A DNA stretch of 64,000 bases from Lewinellaceae bacterium (GTDB taxonomy: Bacteria > Bacteroidota > Bacteroidia > Chitinophagales > Saprospiraceae), in the NCBI GenBank assembly GCA_016712415.1, contig JADJRC010000002.1, positions 434,001 through 498,000 of the forward strand. The letters run 5' to 3'. Position numbers and translations under genes: made by a program. This document shows positions 1-12,050 of this stretch, piece after piece (the first letter of the stretch is position 1; the number at the start of each line of letters is the position of its first letter). The notes beneath the pieces were generated by a model, which saw nothing but the letters and a program-made list of their open reading frames with translations, made no database searches and had not been told where the DNA came from.

Positions 1-1
1 C

Positions 2-2509
2 GCTTCTGCTGCTGCGTTGTACGGCTCCAGGGCCTCCAACGGCGTGGTGCAGATATTCACCAAACGCGGCCGTTCGAGCAAACCCACGATCGAGTTCAGC
101 ACCAGCGCAGGAATCAGCAAACTGCGCCAAAAGGTGTTCTTCACCGAGTACGGCAAACGTTTCGGCCTTAAAGGCAGCGACCGCCTGGAAACAGCCCAGG
201 ACCGCCTGACAATTCTGCTGAACCTCGGGCCGGGCGAAGCCGCCCTGCAGGCCCAGGGTGTTAACTTTGTAAAAGTAGGTCCGGTCAACCGCCTGCTCAT
301 CACCGACCAGTACGACGTGACCCGCTACGACTACCAGGAAGAGATTTTCCAAAAGGCATTCGGCACGGAAAACTTCCTCTCCGTAACGGGCGGCAATGAA
401 AAATCGAACTACTACGCCTCGTTCGGCTACGCCAACAACGACGGTATTGTCAAAAATACCAATTTCAAAAAATACACGGGTCGCCTGCGCCTCAACCAGA
501 CGCTGAGCAAATGGGCCACCGTAACGGCGGGTCTGAGCTACACCAACAGCCGCAGCCAGGACATGCCCAACGGCAACAACTTCTTCAGCCCGGTGAGCAC
601 CATGTTTATTATCGACAACGTATGGGATATCACCGAACGCAACGCCGACGGCACCCTCAAACAGGTCGAACTGGTGCGGATGAACCCGCTGACGGTGCTC
701 GAAACTTTCGACATTACACAACGCACCAACCGCAACATCGCCGACATCGGCCTGAAACTGTTCCCCTTCAAGGGCTTCCGGGTGGATTATACCTTCGGTA
801 TCGACAACTATTCCTGCAGGGCAACGAATACCACCCGAGGGTACCCTACGGCGGTGTTGCCGCTACCTTCTTCCCCGACGGATACGTGGCGATCGCGAAT
901 TCCAACGTGACACAGTACAACAGCGACATCATGGGTACGTATGAAACGAACCTCGGCGCCAAATTCACCTCGACCACTACCGCAGGTTACCAGTTCCAAT
1001 TCCTGCGCAGCGATTTCACCGGACAGGAGGGTCGCGACCTGGCGCCGCTGATCCAGAACATCTCTGCGGCATCCAACATCTTTACCCTGCCGGTACAGTC
1101 TATTTCCAAACTGTCCGTCAACGGCTACTTCCTGCAGGAAACGTTTGGTTACGACGAAATGCTGTACCTGACCCTCGCCGGTCGTGTCGACGGCTCCTCG
1201 GCATTTTCTACCGACAACCAGTCCAATTTTTACCCCAAGGCCAGCCTGAGCTGGTGGCCTCGCGCCTGTTCCAGTCGACGACGGCGCTGAGCACGCTCAA
1301 ACTGCGCGCCTCCTATGGTCAGGCGGGTAACCTGACCGGCATCGGCGCTTACGACCGTTTCAACAACTTCCCGGGCACCAACCTCACCGGCCTGCCCGCC
1401 ATCACACCGCCCCGTGCGCTCAATAATCCGAACGTAAAACCCGAGGTGATGACCGAAACGGAGGCCGGCGCCGACATGGCATTCCTGCGCAACCGCATCG
1501 GCCTGAGTGTGACCTATTACAACCAGGATATCGACAACCTGCTGTTCAACCGGCCATCCCGCCGTCGATCGGCGGCACCTCGCTGGTGACCAATGTGGGC
1601 AAAATGAACAACAAGGGCATCGAAATTCTGCTTCAGGCACAGGCCGTTCGTACCAGCGATTTCTCCTGGGACCTCGGTTTGAACTTCTCCTCCAATAAGA
1701 ACGAAGTGTCCGGACTTGACGGCGTACTTTCCCTGCGCGGAAGCGACGGCACCCAGTCTGCCCTCAACGGCGAAGCATTCGGCGTATTCTTTGGCCGTTA
1801 CTATGCCCGCAACGACGACGGCTCGCTGCTGCTGACATCGCAGGGCCTGGCACAGCCGGAACGCGGCCTGGTATTCACCGAAGCCGCCTACGACGAAAAT
1901 GCCCTGCCCACAGGCGCTTTGAAAGATCGCATCTACCGCTACGCCGGCAGCGTGTACGTACCCGTTCGCGACGGCAATGGCCAGCCGCTGACTTCAGGCA
2001 CCCAGGAATTGCGCAAAGTACTGGGCAATCCCTTCCCTGACTGGATCGGCTCGCTGAGTTCTGCCGTGACCTGGCGTAAAGTGACGTTCAATTTCCAGTT
2101 CGACGCCAGCATGGGCGCCGAAGTGTTCAACTGGAACCGTATCACGGGCAACAACGTCGGCTTCGGCGATCTGGCAGAAATAGAACTGAAAGGGGAAGTG
2201 GCGCGCGGTTACGTGGCTTCGATCGCCGGTGGCGTTACGGGTCAGCGCATCCAGGAGGAGCATATTGAAGACGGCTCATACATCAAATTGCGTGAACTCG
2301 GCCTGACTTACAATTTCGGTCGCGTCGGTCGCGTTTTTGAAAACTTCAGCGTCAGTTTCCTCGGCCGTAACCTGATCTCTTTCGACGATTATCAGGGCTT
2401 CGACCCCGAAACCAACTCCGCCGGCCAGAACGACCGCGTTCGGGGCGACGATTTTGGAAACGTGCCTATTCCGCAGACGTTTATGGTGCGGGTGAACGGC
2501 AAGTTTTGA
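2..2509 (+). CDS. SusC/RagA-family TonB-dependent outer membrane receptor, 5' partial, three -1 frameshifts
   Basis: C-terminal ~836 residues of a SusC-type receptor that imports ligands across the outer membrane with TonB energy, in complex with the SusD lipoprotein encoded next. The window opens in the plug domain: ALYGSRASNGVVQIFTKRG is the conserved SusC plug motif. The rest is beta-barrel, ending in the aromatic C-terminus VRVNGKF typical of outer membrane barrels. The reading frame moves 2 to 1 to 0 to 2 near 811, 1253 and 1552. Adding one base in each of the short runs TT, GG and GG restores receptor sequence (for example ..DNYFLQGNEYHPR.. and ..LSWVASRLF..). This looks like base deletions in the data rather than decay. 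The N-terminal signal and carboxypeptidase-like domain lie outside the window. The substrate cannot be told. Confidence 0.93.
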
Positions 2510-2652
2510 TTTATTGGTTTGGAGGGTTTTGGAGAGGCTTTGAGCCTCAAGTTCCGCTCTCCAAACCAGCCCGACTGTTTTGACGGATTTGGAAATCCGT
2601 TGTACATATATACCTCCAGGCCCACTCAACACATTTACAAAAATCATTGACA

Positions 2653-3963
2653 ATGAAAAAATACATCATATATCTCCTGACTCCCGCCCTGATCGCTTTT
2701 GCGGGTTGCCAAAAGGAGTTTGTTAACCCCAACGCTGCCGACGGCGGTGAGGTCATTAAGAACGCCGAGGGTCTCACGGCCCTGATCGTCGGCCTTAAAA
2801 AGGAGTTTTCCGTAGGGGCTACCAGCGCACTCTACAACGTCGTATCAGCCAATGGCCTGACGACGAAAGAACTCTACGTCATCAATACCGGTAATGGCGA
2901 ACTGGCTGCTCTGGAAGCAGGCAAAGGTACTGTGGGCGGTAATAATGCCTTTCTGAACAACATCTGGTCGAGCTGCAATATTGTCAAGACCAACGCACAA
3001 CTCCTGATCGACAACTACGAAAATGTCCGGGAAACGGGTACTACCGAAATGGTTCGGGTGTACGGCCACGTCTTCAAGGCGATGGCCATCGGCACCATGG
3101 CGCAGTTCTGGGAAAATGTGCCGACCGAAGTGGTAGGCGCCGATGAGTTCCTGAACGGCAAACGCCCGGCTTTCAAATCGCGCAACGATGCCTTGCAGGA
3201 GGCGGTTGACCTGCTCAACGCCGCCGCCCCGATCGCCGAGTCGACCCCGCCATCGACTTTTTTCAATACCAAGGTGGGCACGGATATCAATATCAAAAAT
3301 ACGGTGTACGCACTGCTGGCACGCTACAACCTCATGTTGGGCAAATACTCCGACGCGCTTGCAGCCGCTGAAAAGGTGGACCTGGCGAGTAAATCGGTAT
3401 TTAAATTCGATGCAGTCAGCCCCAACCCGGTATTCCGTACCTCACTGGTCAACAACAATACCTACAACGGTCTGCCCAACTTCGGTCTCCCGGCTGCGTT
3501 GGTCCCCGATGCTGACGACGCCCGTATTACCTTCTACCTGGGCGCCAATACGGCACCGGTTAAAGTGCAGGGCTTCTTCAAATCCGATACCGACCCGATA
3601 CCGCTTTACCTGCCCGGCGAAATGACGCTCATCAAGGCGGAGTGTTATGCCCGTATGGATATGCTGCCCGAAGCCGTTGCGGCGCTCGACGCCGTGCGCA
3701 CCAAAACGGCGGATGCCTTTAATGTAACCGCCAAAAGCACGGCCTTTGCCGGCGACCCGACAGACAAGGATGCCGTCCTGCTGGATATTTACCGCCAACG
3801 TTGCATTGAAATGTATATGAGCGGTCAGAAGCTGGAAGATTGCCGCCGTTTCGGTCGCCCCGGCCCGAACGATCCGGACGCCGAACGCAGCCGCAATTTC
3901 TACCCCTATCCGACAGTAGAACGCGACAACAACCCGAATACACCGGCAGACCCGTCGGTGTGA
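2653..3963 (+). CDS. SusD/RagB-family outer membrane lipoprotein
   Basis: 436-residue surface lipoprotein, the partner lid of the SusC receptor upstream (gap about 140 bp). The N-terminus MKKYIIYLLTPALIAFAGC is a lipoprotein signal with the lipobox cysteine at residue 19. The middle has helical TPR-like segments (NTVYALLARYNLMLGKYSDALAAAE), and the C-terminus has the family pattern EMTLIKAECYARM ... YRQRCIEMYMSGQKLEDCRR. ATG 2653 is preferred over the TTG two codons upstream because it starts directly at the basic end of the signal peptide. It is shorter than most SusD proteins (about 500 residues) and lacks an obvious glycan-use neighbour, so the ligand is unknown. Confidence 0.92.
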   Translation: MKKYIIYLLTPALIAFAGCQKEFVNPNAADGGEVIKNAEGLTALIVGLKKEFSVGATSALYNVVSANGLTTKELYVINTGNGELAALEAGKGTVGGNNAFLNNIWSSCNIVKTNAQLLIDNYENVRETGTTEMVRVYGHVFKAMAIGTMAQFWENVPTEVVGADEFLNGKRPAFKSRNDALQEAVDLLNAAAPIAESTPPSTFFNTKVGTDINIKNTVYALLARYNLMLGKYSDALAAAEKVDLASKSVFKFDAVSPNPVFRTSLVNNNTYNGLPNFGLPAALVPDADDARITFYLGANTAPVKVQGFFKSDTDPIPLYLPGEMTLIKAECYARMDMLPEAVAALDAVRTKTADAFNVTAKSTAFAGDPTDKDAVLLDIYRQRCIEMYMSGQKLEDCRRFGRPGPNDPDAERSRNFYPYPTVERDNNPNTPADPSV

Positions 3964-3989
3964 CCACAGTACATCATGAATGGATGTTT

Positions 3990-4023
3990 AAACCGCCCGG
4001 CAACACTGCCGGGCGGTTTTTTT
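3990..4023 (+). terminator. Rho-independent terminator after susD
   Basis: Perfect 10-bp stem CCGCCCGGCA (3993-4002) and TGCCGGGCGG (4007-4016) with a 4-base loop, followed by seven T. Ends the susC-susD transcript. Confidence 0.9.
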
Positions 4024-4075
4024 ATGCTGTGCTACCGGCAAGGATTATTGTACGGTCAGGGTCAGGCTGACGGAA

Positions 4076-4112
4076 TAAAAAAGCCGCCCGATGCGCATGG
4101 CATTGGGCGGCT
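4076..4112 (-). terminator. Rho-independent terminator of the superoxide dismutase gene
   Basis: Stem AGCCGCCCGATG (4082-4093) with CATTGGGCGGCT (4101-4112), one G-T pair. On the minus strand it is followed by a run of T (the plus strand reads AATAAAA just before it). It lies 27 bp past the sod stop codon. Confidence 0.8.
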
Positions 4113-4138
4113 GACTGTTTTGTTGCGGAGGGAGTGGA

Positions 4139-4750
4139 TCAACCTATCGCATTTTGATATCGCCGGCTAACTTCTTTCCAGTTTACTACGTTCCACCACG
4201 CGGCAACATAGTCGGGGCGACGGTTTTGATAGTGCAGGTAGTAAGCGTGTTCCCATACATCGAGGCCGAGTATCGGTTGGCCCTTTTTCTCAGCCAGGTC
4301 CATCAGCGGATTGTCCTGATTGGGCGTGGATGTGATAAAAAGATTGTTGTCTTCGCCAACACAGAGCCAGGCCCATCCGGAGCCGAATCGTGTGGCTGCC
4401 GCCTGTGCAAACAGCTTTTTAAACTCGTCGAAGTTGCCGAAATCGCTGTTGATTTTGGATGCAAGATCGCCGGCAGGTGTACCGCCGCCGTTCGGGCTCA
4501 TGATTTCCCAGAACATGGAATGGTTCCAGTGGCCGCCGCCGTTGTTGCGCACAGCGGTGGGCAGGCTGGAAATGTTTGCCATCAGTTCTTCGAGGCTTTT
4601 TCCTTCGTTTTCAGTACCCTGGAGGGCGGCATTCAGGTTATTGACATAGGCGGCATGGTGCTTGCCGTGGTGAATTTCCATCGTGCGGGCGTCAACATTG
4701 GGTTCAAGGGCAGCAAAGGCATAAGGGAGATCGGGCAGAGTAAAAGCCAT
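4139..4750 (-). CDS. sodB: Superoxide dismutase, Fe/Mn type
   Basis: 203 residues, full family length. Converts superoxide to hydrogen peroxide and oxygen in the cytoplasm. All four metal ligands are visible: H27 in HHGKHHAAYV, H77 in NHSMFW, and D164 and H168 in LDVWEHAYY. The N-terminal hairpin and C-terminal alpha/beta domains are complete. Fe and Mn forms cannot be separated safely by eye, so the symbol is a family label. It is a single-gene unit with its own terminator, facing susD. Confidence 0.95.
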   Translation of the reverse strand: MAFTLPDLPYAFAALEPNVDARTMEIHHGKHHAAYVNNLNAALQGTENEGKSLEELMANISSLPTAVRNNGGGHWNHSMFWEIMSPNGGGTPAGDLASKINSDFGNFDEFKKLFAQAAATRFGSGWAWLCVGEDNNLFITSTPNQDNPLMDLAEKKGQPILGLDVWEHAYYLHYQNRRPDYVAAWWNVVNWKEVSRRYQNAIG

Positions 4751-4834
4751 ATTTTTTATTGTTTTAGTTAAATTGGTTGAGCATTACAAAAGCAATCGGG
4801 GTGTCGAAAGGTAACAACAGGCGCTGTAAGATGT

Positions 4835-5569
4835 TCAGCTGTTGCGCTGTATTGTGTCGTTTTTCGCAGTCCCCGGATCGTTGATCGTATACCGGACGTA
4901 TTTAATTTTTTTCCCTGCTGCCAGGTGGAAGGATTCATAGAGGGTCTGTATGGCCAGTTCGGGGAATTTCAACGCGCCGGCATATATGTCGTCGTCGTGG
5001 CAGACCAGTTGACAACGCGGATCGGCGGCTATCGTCTCCAGGGTGAAATGGTAGAAGTCCGGATCGTCGTGTTTGAGATGCACCAGGCCTCCGGGTTGCA
5101 GGATTTGCCGGTATTTTTCGTGAAAAAAAGGCGATGTAAGCCGTCGGTTTTCCTTGCTGGCGCGAGGGAAGGGGTCGGGAAACGTGATCCAAATTTCCGC
5201 TACCTCGCCCGGCGCAATGAAATGGTCGATGATTTCGATGCGCGTACGCAGGAAAGCGGCGTTGGAAAGTCCCCGTTCCAGCGCTGTTTTTGCCCCTTTC
5301 CAAATGCGGTTGCCTTTGATGTCCACACCGATAAAATTGCGTTCCGGAAACCGTTGTGCCAGGGCTACGGTGTATTCTCCGCCCCCGCAGGCCAGTTCGA
5401 GGGTAATCGGATTTTTGTTGCCGAAATACGCCTCCTGCCATCGCCCTTTCAGGTCGGCGGTTTCCATGTCGGCGCCGGTGAGCGAGGGCTGCTTGAAGTC
5501 GTAGCACTCGAACACATTTGGGAAGGACAGTAGTTCTGCGAATTTGCGGAGTTTATTTTTTCGAGCCAC
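4835..5569 (-). CDS. trmB: tRNA (guanine-N7-)-methyltransferase
   Basis: 244 residues. Makes m7G46 in the tRNA variable loop using S-adenosylmethionine. Motifs: SAM-binding LELACGGGEYTV (the usual form is E-[IVL]-G-x-G-x-G) and the TrmB signature ITFPDPFP. The N-terminus VARKNKLRKFAELLSFPNVFECYDF is the conserved Bacteroidota TrmB start, so the GTG at 5569 is chosen. The open frame runs 40 codons further upstream, but that part is unrelated to the family and overlaps the divergent ABC-F promoter. Confidence 0.93.
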   Translation of the reverse strand: MARKNKLRKFAELLSFPNVFECYDFKQPSLTGADMETADLKGRWQEAYFGNKNPITLELACGGGEYTVALAQRFPERNFIGVDIKGNRIWKGAKTALERGLSNAAFLRTRIEIIDHFIAPGEVAEIWITFPDPFPRASKENRRLTSPFFHEKYRQILQPGGLVHLKHDDPDFYHFTLETIAADPRCQLVCHDDDIYAGALKFPELAIQTLYESFHLAAGKKIKYVRYTINDPGTAKNDTIQRNS

Positions 5570-5662
5570 TTTACGGGTTGTTTCAAAGCGATCAGACGGT
5601 TTCTCAAGCCGAAGCGGCAAAATTCGCAATTTATTCCAAAAAACAGGGGCGCTCGAAATGTT

Positions 5663-5670
5663 TACCTTTG
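5663..5670 (+). promoter_or_regulatory. Bacteroidota-type -7 promoter element before the ABC-F gene
   Basis: TACCTTTG fits the Bacteroidetes sigma consensus TAnnTTTG and lies 38 bp before GTG 5709. A promoter here argues against the in-frame ATG at 5658 as the start. A clear -33 TTTG was not found. Confidence 0.5.
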
Positions 5671-5679
5671 CGCCCCAAC

Positions 5680-5708
5680 CGTCCACCATCTACTGTCCAC
5701 CGTCTACC

Positions 5709-5711
<3 letters not shown>
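5680..5711 (+). repeat. Degenerate heptamer array directly before the ABC-F start codon
   Basis: Consecutive 7-bp units GTCCACC, ATCTACT, GTCCACC and GTCTACC run into the GTG start codon. It falls between the predicted promoter and the start, so it would form the 5' leader of the mRNA. It resembles the longer 7-bp arrays elsewhere in the window. Confidence 0.55.
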
Positions 5712-7607
<1,896 letters not shown>

Positions 7608-7647
7608 ACAATAACACTTTTCAGCAGCAACCCGACGTTATCAGGGT

Positions 7648-8298
7648 ATGGGTAAATCGCTCCTTTTTTCGCTTTGCCTTTGCCTTGCGCTGTGCGCCGG
7701 CGCCCAAACGGATATTGGCGCCGTGGATACCTATGCCGCAACAATTCGGCTGAACAACAATGATATAGAGCAACTGGCCGATACGCTTACCGCGCCTTTT
7801 TCTACTGAACTGGAAAAAGCACGCGCCATCTTCGTCTGGATATCCGAAAATATCGCCTACGATTGCGGCAAGGAGAACCGACTGGAGACAGTGCCCGACG
7901 AAGCAGTTCACCCACTGTATTATACCCAGCAGCAACTGGAGAATATCCTGAAAAACCGACGCACGCGTTGCGAGGGCTATGCCTTTCTGTTCAGGATTAT
8001 GTGCCGCCTCGCAGAAATCCAGTGCAGCAGCCTCGAAGGGTTTGCGCGTTTCAACGGCGAAAAGGTTGATCCGGCAACCGTAGAACCCAACCATGCCTGG
8101 AATGCCGTTTGTCTGGAGGGCGCCTGGTACGAAGTAGACGTGAGCGCCGGCTCGGGCCAGTGCGACGGCGGGCGCTTTAATGCCGGTCGCCGGGATGAAT
8201 ACTTCCGGATGTCGCCCGAATTGCTGAAACGTATTTACATTCAGATCGACGACGACCGCCGCTCCAACAATTCAGGACGCATAATTCTGAAATTTTAA
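7648..8298 (+). CDS. Secreted transglutaminase-like domain protein
   Basis: 216 residues with signal peptide MGKSLLFSLCLCLALCAGA, so exported. The papain-like transglutaminase core is complete: catalytic Cys in RTRCEGYAFLF, His in PNHAWNAV and Asp in WYEVDVSAGSG. This matches the transglut-core/kyphoscoliosis-peptidase group, usually cysteine proteases or cross-linkers of unknown substrate. Starts 40 bp after the ABC-F gene on the same strand and may be co-transcribed. The exact reaction is not inferable. Confidence 0.85.
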   Translation: MGKSLLFSLCLCLALCAGAQTDIGAVDTYAATIRLNNNDIEQLADTLTAPFSTELEKARAIFVWISENIAYDCGKENRLETVPDEAVHPLYYTQQQLENILKNRRTRCEGYAFLFRIMCRLAEIQCSSLEGFARFNGEKVDPATVEPNHAWNAVCLEGAWYEVDVSAGSGQCDGGRFNAGRRDEYFRMSPELLKRIYIQIDDDRRSNNSGRIILKF

Positions 8299-8299
8299 C

Positions 8300-9139
8300 T
8301 CATACCGCCCGGCGCTCCGCCAGCCGTTCTTTCATTTTGCGCCAGCTCGGTCCGATCAGACGATTCATTCCCTTGTCCACTACATAGTGCGTGGCAATAT
8401 TGGCCAGTCCGCGCACCCGCGCCGGCAAAGAGCCGAATGAGCGCAGGCTGATGGAATAACCGCCATCAGTGTACTCAATGTAATGCCAGTAGCCGGAAGG
8501 CATGAACAGCGTTTCGCCGGGCTGCAACATGACCTCGAAGCCTTTGGCCTTTGCCAGAGCAGGATATTTTTCGTAGTCGGGGTTGTTCAGGTCGACATAG
8601 CTCGCCACCGTAAACGGATGGTGGTGCAGGTTGCGACTTTGGTCGGGCGCAAACAGGATAACACGCTTGCGGCCATGTATCTGGTTCAGAAATACATGGC
8701 TCATGTCAATATCATAGTGCAGGGCGACTTTCGAACCCTCCCCGCCGAAAAACATAAAAGGCAATTCGTTGACGAAGCCGTCCATAATGGTTGGAATATG
8801 GAAATCGCTGCGTAATTCCGGTGCGACACGGAATATATTCCATAGGAAAATGCGCAGGTCAGTCGGGCCGCTCTCGATGATCTCCAAAAACTCCTTAAAA
8901 GAAATGATTCGGTCGGGTGTCATATACCCCTTGCCGGGTTTGGAATAATTATTGGAGACAACAGGGACGCGCAAATGTCCGTAGCTTGCTTTGAAATGCT
9001 CTACGGTCCACCGTTGTCGGGCAGGCCAGGAGGAGGTTAAATCAGTGAGTACCACCGGTTTCATCTCATGCAGGTATTCTTCGGCGAAACTTTTCGGGCT
9101 CAGGCCGGATCGGCGGTCAACGGGCATTAGGTCCATCAT
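8300..9139 (-). CDS. JmjC-like cupin_8 protein (putative Fe(II)/2-oxoglutarate oxygenase)
   Basis: 279 residues. Matches the cupin_8/JmjC-like fold: N-terminal FAEEYLHEMKPVVLTDLTSSWPA, then iron-binding H-x-D in LHYDIDMSHVFLNQIHGRKRV, and the distal His in LFMPSGYWHYIEY. Members hydroxylate proteins or small molecules; the substrate here is unknown. ATG 9139 is preferred over 9229 because the promoter-like CAAAAGTA at 9203-9210 lies inside the longer frame and the extra 30 residues are not family-like. The stop is 2 bp from the convergent transglutaminase gene. Confidence 0.85.
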   Translation of the reverse strand: MMDLMPVDRRSGLSPKSFAEEYLHEMKPVVLTDLTSSWPARQRWTVEHFKASYGHLRVPVVSNNYSKPGKGYMTPDRIISFKEFLEIIESGPTDLRIFLWNIFRVAPELRSDFHIPTIMDGFVNELPFMFFGGEGSKVALHYDIDMSHVFLNQIHGRKRVILFAPDQSRNLHHHPFTVASYVDLNNPDYEKYPALAKAKGFEVMLQPGETLFMPSGYWHYIEYTDGGYSISLRSFGSLPARVRGLANIATHYVVDKGMNRLIGPSWRKMKERLAERRAV

Positions 9140-9202
9140 AGCGCGACAAAATTTTGGTGAACGAATGTCCCGGTTTTTATTCTTCGGGCCCTTGTTCAGC
9201 GG

Positions 9203-9210
9203 CAAAAGTA
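9203..9210 (-). promoter_or_regulatory. TAnnTTTG-type -7 element for the cupin_8 gene
   Basis: The minus strand reads TACTTTTG, matching the Bacteroidetes -7 consensus, 63 bp upstream of ATG 9139. Confidence 0.5.
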
Positions 9211-9430
9211 AAAAGGAAGCGCATCGCAAGCGCAGGGGACATCGGATTGTTAATTTGTTAATCTATCAAAACACGGCGCCGTTAAGAGACAGTCCTTGTT
9301 TTAAGTAATTGAAATTCAATATTTTAATTACGGTTTTTTTTAATATTCTGCCTGCTTTTTTGCAGGCAAGGCACTAAAAAAATGTTGTTGTACCGCTTAT
9401 TTTGCACCGACCCGGAGGGTAAAAATCTGA

Positions 9431-10924
9431 TTGATGACCATAAAAATATGTGATAGAAAGGCGCCGGATGCACTCATTCTGCCTTTGGTGCAGGACGACC
9501 TGCTGCCTGGCCGCCTTGCCGAAATTGCTGTCGGGGCGGGCGTCGACACGACAAATCTGCAAAATGATTTTAAGGCGGAACAGGGAGAGGTGTTTGTATT
9601 GTATTCGGGTACTGCGCCGGCACGCCGGCTTTACCTGGTTGGAATGGGCAAAAAAGCCGGTTTTACCAATGTGTTGCTCACTGCCCGCACCTTTGTACAT
9701 AAATTCAAATCCAGATTGCCGGCCCAAACGGGTATTGACCTGCGTCATTTTCCTGCTGATGCCGTGCTTCGACTGACCGATGCTGCTGTTACCGGCGTTT
9801 TGCTGGGACTCTATTCGCCGGGCCGTTATCAAACGGAAGGTAATAATACAAAACCGGCCCCGGTTTTTGGTCAGGATGACTCCGAATTACAGGTGCTGGT
9901 GCCTGACGCTGTCTGCGATGATGCCGGGACTGCGGCCGGCCGCGGGCAGGTTTTTGCAGGGGTCACAAGAGAGATCATGGACCTGATGAATGCCCCGGGC
10001 AACAAAAAAACACCCCAGGTACTCTGCGACTGGGCAAAACATGCGGGTGAAAAGGCCGGGTTTAGCGTCCGTATTCTGGAAAAAGAAGACCTGATCGAGC
10101 AGGGACTTGATGCCTTGTATGCCGTTGGCAAAGGCAGTCCGCACGCGCCGGCGCTCATCCTGCTGGAGTACGGCGACCAGACATCTGCGGGGCCGTTTGT
10201 GGGGCTGGTCGGGAAAGGCGTTACGTTTGATACCGGCGGCGTGAGCCTGAAGCCGTCGGCAAATATGCACCTGATGAAAAGCGATATGGGTGGCGCGGCC
10301 GCAGTTCTGGGCGCCTTCGTTGCCGCAGCCGGACTTAAAATACAGGCACACCTGATCGGGGCAATCCCTGTTGCAGAAAACATGATAGATGGCCACGCCA
10401 TCAAACCGGGCGACGTGATCAATTCATTTTCGGGTAAAACCATTGAGGTTACCGACACCGATGCCGAGGGCCGGCTCATTCTTGCCGACGCACTGGCCTA
10501 CCTGCTTGACCGGCAAAAACCGGATATCGTGATCGATGTTGCGACGCTGACCGGCAGTATTATCCGGGCTATCGGCAACCACGCCGGCGGATTGTTCACC
10601 AGCAATGACCGCCTGGCCGACACCCTGTCCAAAGCAGGCGAATATTGCGGCGAGCGGCTCTGGCGTATGCCTATGTGGGAAGAATATGGCGCCGACCTCA
10701 AGAGCGACGTCGCAGATCTGCGCAATTTCACGGGCAAGCCAATGGCAGAATGCATCACTGCCGCAAAATTTATCGAACACTTCACCGCCGGCCATCCAGC
10801 CTGGGCGCATCTCGATATTGCGGGGATGGCTTACGCCGATACCGAGTTTGCAAAGGGTAAAATCGCAACCGGTTACGGCATCCGGCTGCTGACCGAGTTC
10901 GTCGAGGGGTTCGCAGCACCCTGA
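9431..10924 (+). CDS. pepA: Leucyl aminopeptidase family protein (M17)
   Basis: 497 residues. Cytosolic dizinc aminopeptidase that releases N-terminal amino acids from peptides. The C-terminal catalytic domain is clear: GKGVTFDTGGVSLKPS (Lys and Asp ligands), MKSDMGGAAAV, and the M17 signature TDTDAEGRLILADAL (family NTDAEGRL; the first Asn is replaced by Thr-Asp). The N-terminal domain (residues 1-160) is divergent, as usual. About 290 bp of AT-rich sequence separate it from the divergent cupin gene. Confidence 0.92.
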   Translation: MMTIKICDRKAPDALILPLVQDDLLPGRLAEIAVGAGVDTTNLQNDFKAEQGEVFVLYSGTAPARRLYLVGMGKKAGFTNVLLTARTFVHKFKSRLPAQTGIDLRHFPADAVLRLTDAAVTGVLLGLYSPGRYQTEGNNTKPAPVFGQDDSELQVLVPDAVCDDAGTAAGRGQVFAGVTREIMDLMNAPGNKKTPQVLCDWAKHAGEKAGFSVRILEKEDLIEQGLDALYAVGKGSPHAPALILLEYGDQTSAGPFVGLVGKGVTFDTGGVSLKPSANMHLMKSDMGGAAAVLGAFVAAAGLKIQAHLIGAIPVAENMIDGHAIKPGDVINSFSGKTIEVTDTDAEGRLILADALAYLLDRQKPDIVIDVATLTGSIIRAIGNHAGGLFTSNDRLADTLSKAGEYCGERLWRMPMWEEYGADLKSDVADLRNFTGKPMAECITAAKFIEHFTAGHPAWAHLDIAGMAYADTEFAKGKIATGYGIRLLTEFVEGFAAP

Positions 10925-11192
10925 CGCAATGGTCCGTTGGCTGATTATTTCAACGGATTTTTGTCTTCAGTAGCGTAAAACGGGCAAAAGACCTACATTT
11001 GCTGCGATTTTCGGAAATTGGTATCCGGATCGCATTTTTTGTATTCCAACGGCATTAATCGCAGCATCCGACTGGCATAAAATGCCACGGTGTCCCGCCC
11101 GATCCCAAAGCCTGGTAACGTTAATGACGGATGACACCATCCCATCATCGCCGTCCCTTGCGGAACGAAGAAAACAGTGCAATTTTTACTAC

Positions 11193-12044
11193 ATGGCTGA
11201 TTTTTCAAAACTTCATGAGCTGTGCGCGCAGGTGCGTCGCGACATAGTGAGAATGGTATTTAACGTACAGAGCGGCCACCCCGGCGGTTCGCTCGGGTGC
11301 GCGGAGTTTTTTGTGGCTCTTTATGGCAATGTGCTGAAACACCGCCCCAAACCCTTTAAAATGGAGGGTAAAAACCAGGATATGTTTTTCCTGTCCAACG
11401 GCCATATCTCACCCGTATGGTACAGCGTACTGGCCCGGACGGGTTACTTTCCCGTCGCCGAACTCAACACTTTCCGCAAACTGAACACCCGCCTGCAGGG
11501 CCACCCGGCCACGCATGAAGGGCTTCCGGGCGTGCGGGTGGCTTCGGGTTCGCTGGGGCAGGGCATGTCGGCCGCTATCGGCGCGGCACTGGCCAAGCGG
11601 CTCGACGGCGACAAACGCTGGATATTTTGCCTCACCGGCGACGGCGAACTGGAAGAAGGACAATGCTGGGAGGCCATCATGTTTGCCGCCCACCACAAGG
11701 TAGACAACCTGATCGTTACCGTCGACTGGAACGGACAGCAGATCGACGGTCCTACCGACCGTGTGATGAGTCTCGGCAACCTGCCCGCCAAATGGAAAGC
11801 CTTCGGCTGGGATGTGCTCGTTCTGGAACAAGGCAATAACCTGGAAGCCGTAATCGCTATGCTTCGCCGTGCCAAACGCCGTACCGGCAAAGGCAAACCG
11901 GTGGTCATCCTGATGAAAACGGAAATGGGCTATGGCGTCGATTTCATGCAGGGCACACATCAGTGGCACGGCAAGGCGCCCAACCAGCAACAATTTGACA
12001 GTGCCATGCAGCAACTGCCCGTGACCTCGCTGGGCGACTACTGA
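11193..12044 (+). CDS. Transketolase, N-terminal (TPP-binding) subunit
   Basis: 283 residues. Carries the thiamine-diphosphate half of a split transketolase of the pentose phosphate pathway. Motifs: GHPGGSLGCAEFF near the N-terminus and the TPP motif GDGELEEGQCWEA ... VDWNGQQIDG. ATG 11193 gives the family-like start MADFSKLHELCAQVRRDIVRM; the frame is open 37 codons further upstream without similarity. The other half follows after a 112-bp gap filled mostly by a heptamer array. Confidence 0.94.
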   Translation: MADFSKLHELCAQVRRDIVRMVFNVQSGHPGGSLGCAEFFVALYGNVLKHRPKPFKMEGKNQDMFFLSNGHISPVWYSVLARTGYFPVAELNTFRKLNTRLQGHPATHEGLPGVRVASGSLGQGMSAAIGAALAKRLDGDKRWIFCLTGDGELEEGQCWEAIMFAAHHKVDNLIVTVDWNGQQIDGPTDRVMSLGNLPAKWKAFGWDVLVLEQGNNLEAVIAMLRRAKRRTGKGKPVVILMKTEMGYGVDFMQGTHQWHGKAPNQQQFDSAMQQLPVTSLGDY

Positions 12045-12050
12045 CAATAA

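Noticed and set aside
811..1560. Programmed frameshifting in susC
   Set aside because: Three shifts in one gene at different short runs, with similar shifts in five other genes, fit data errors better.
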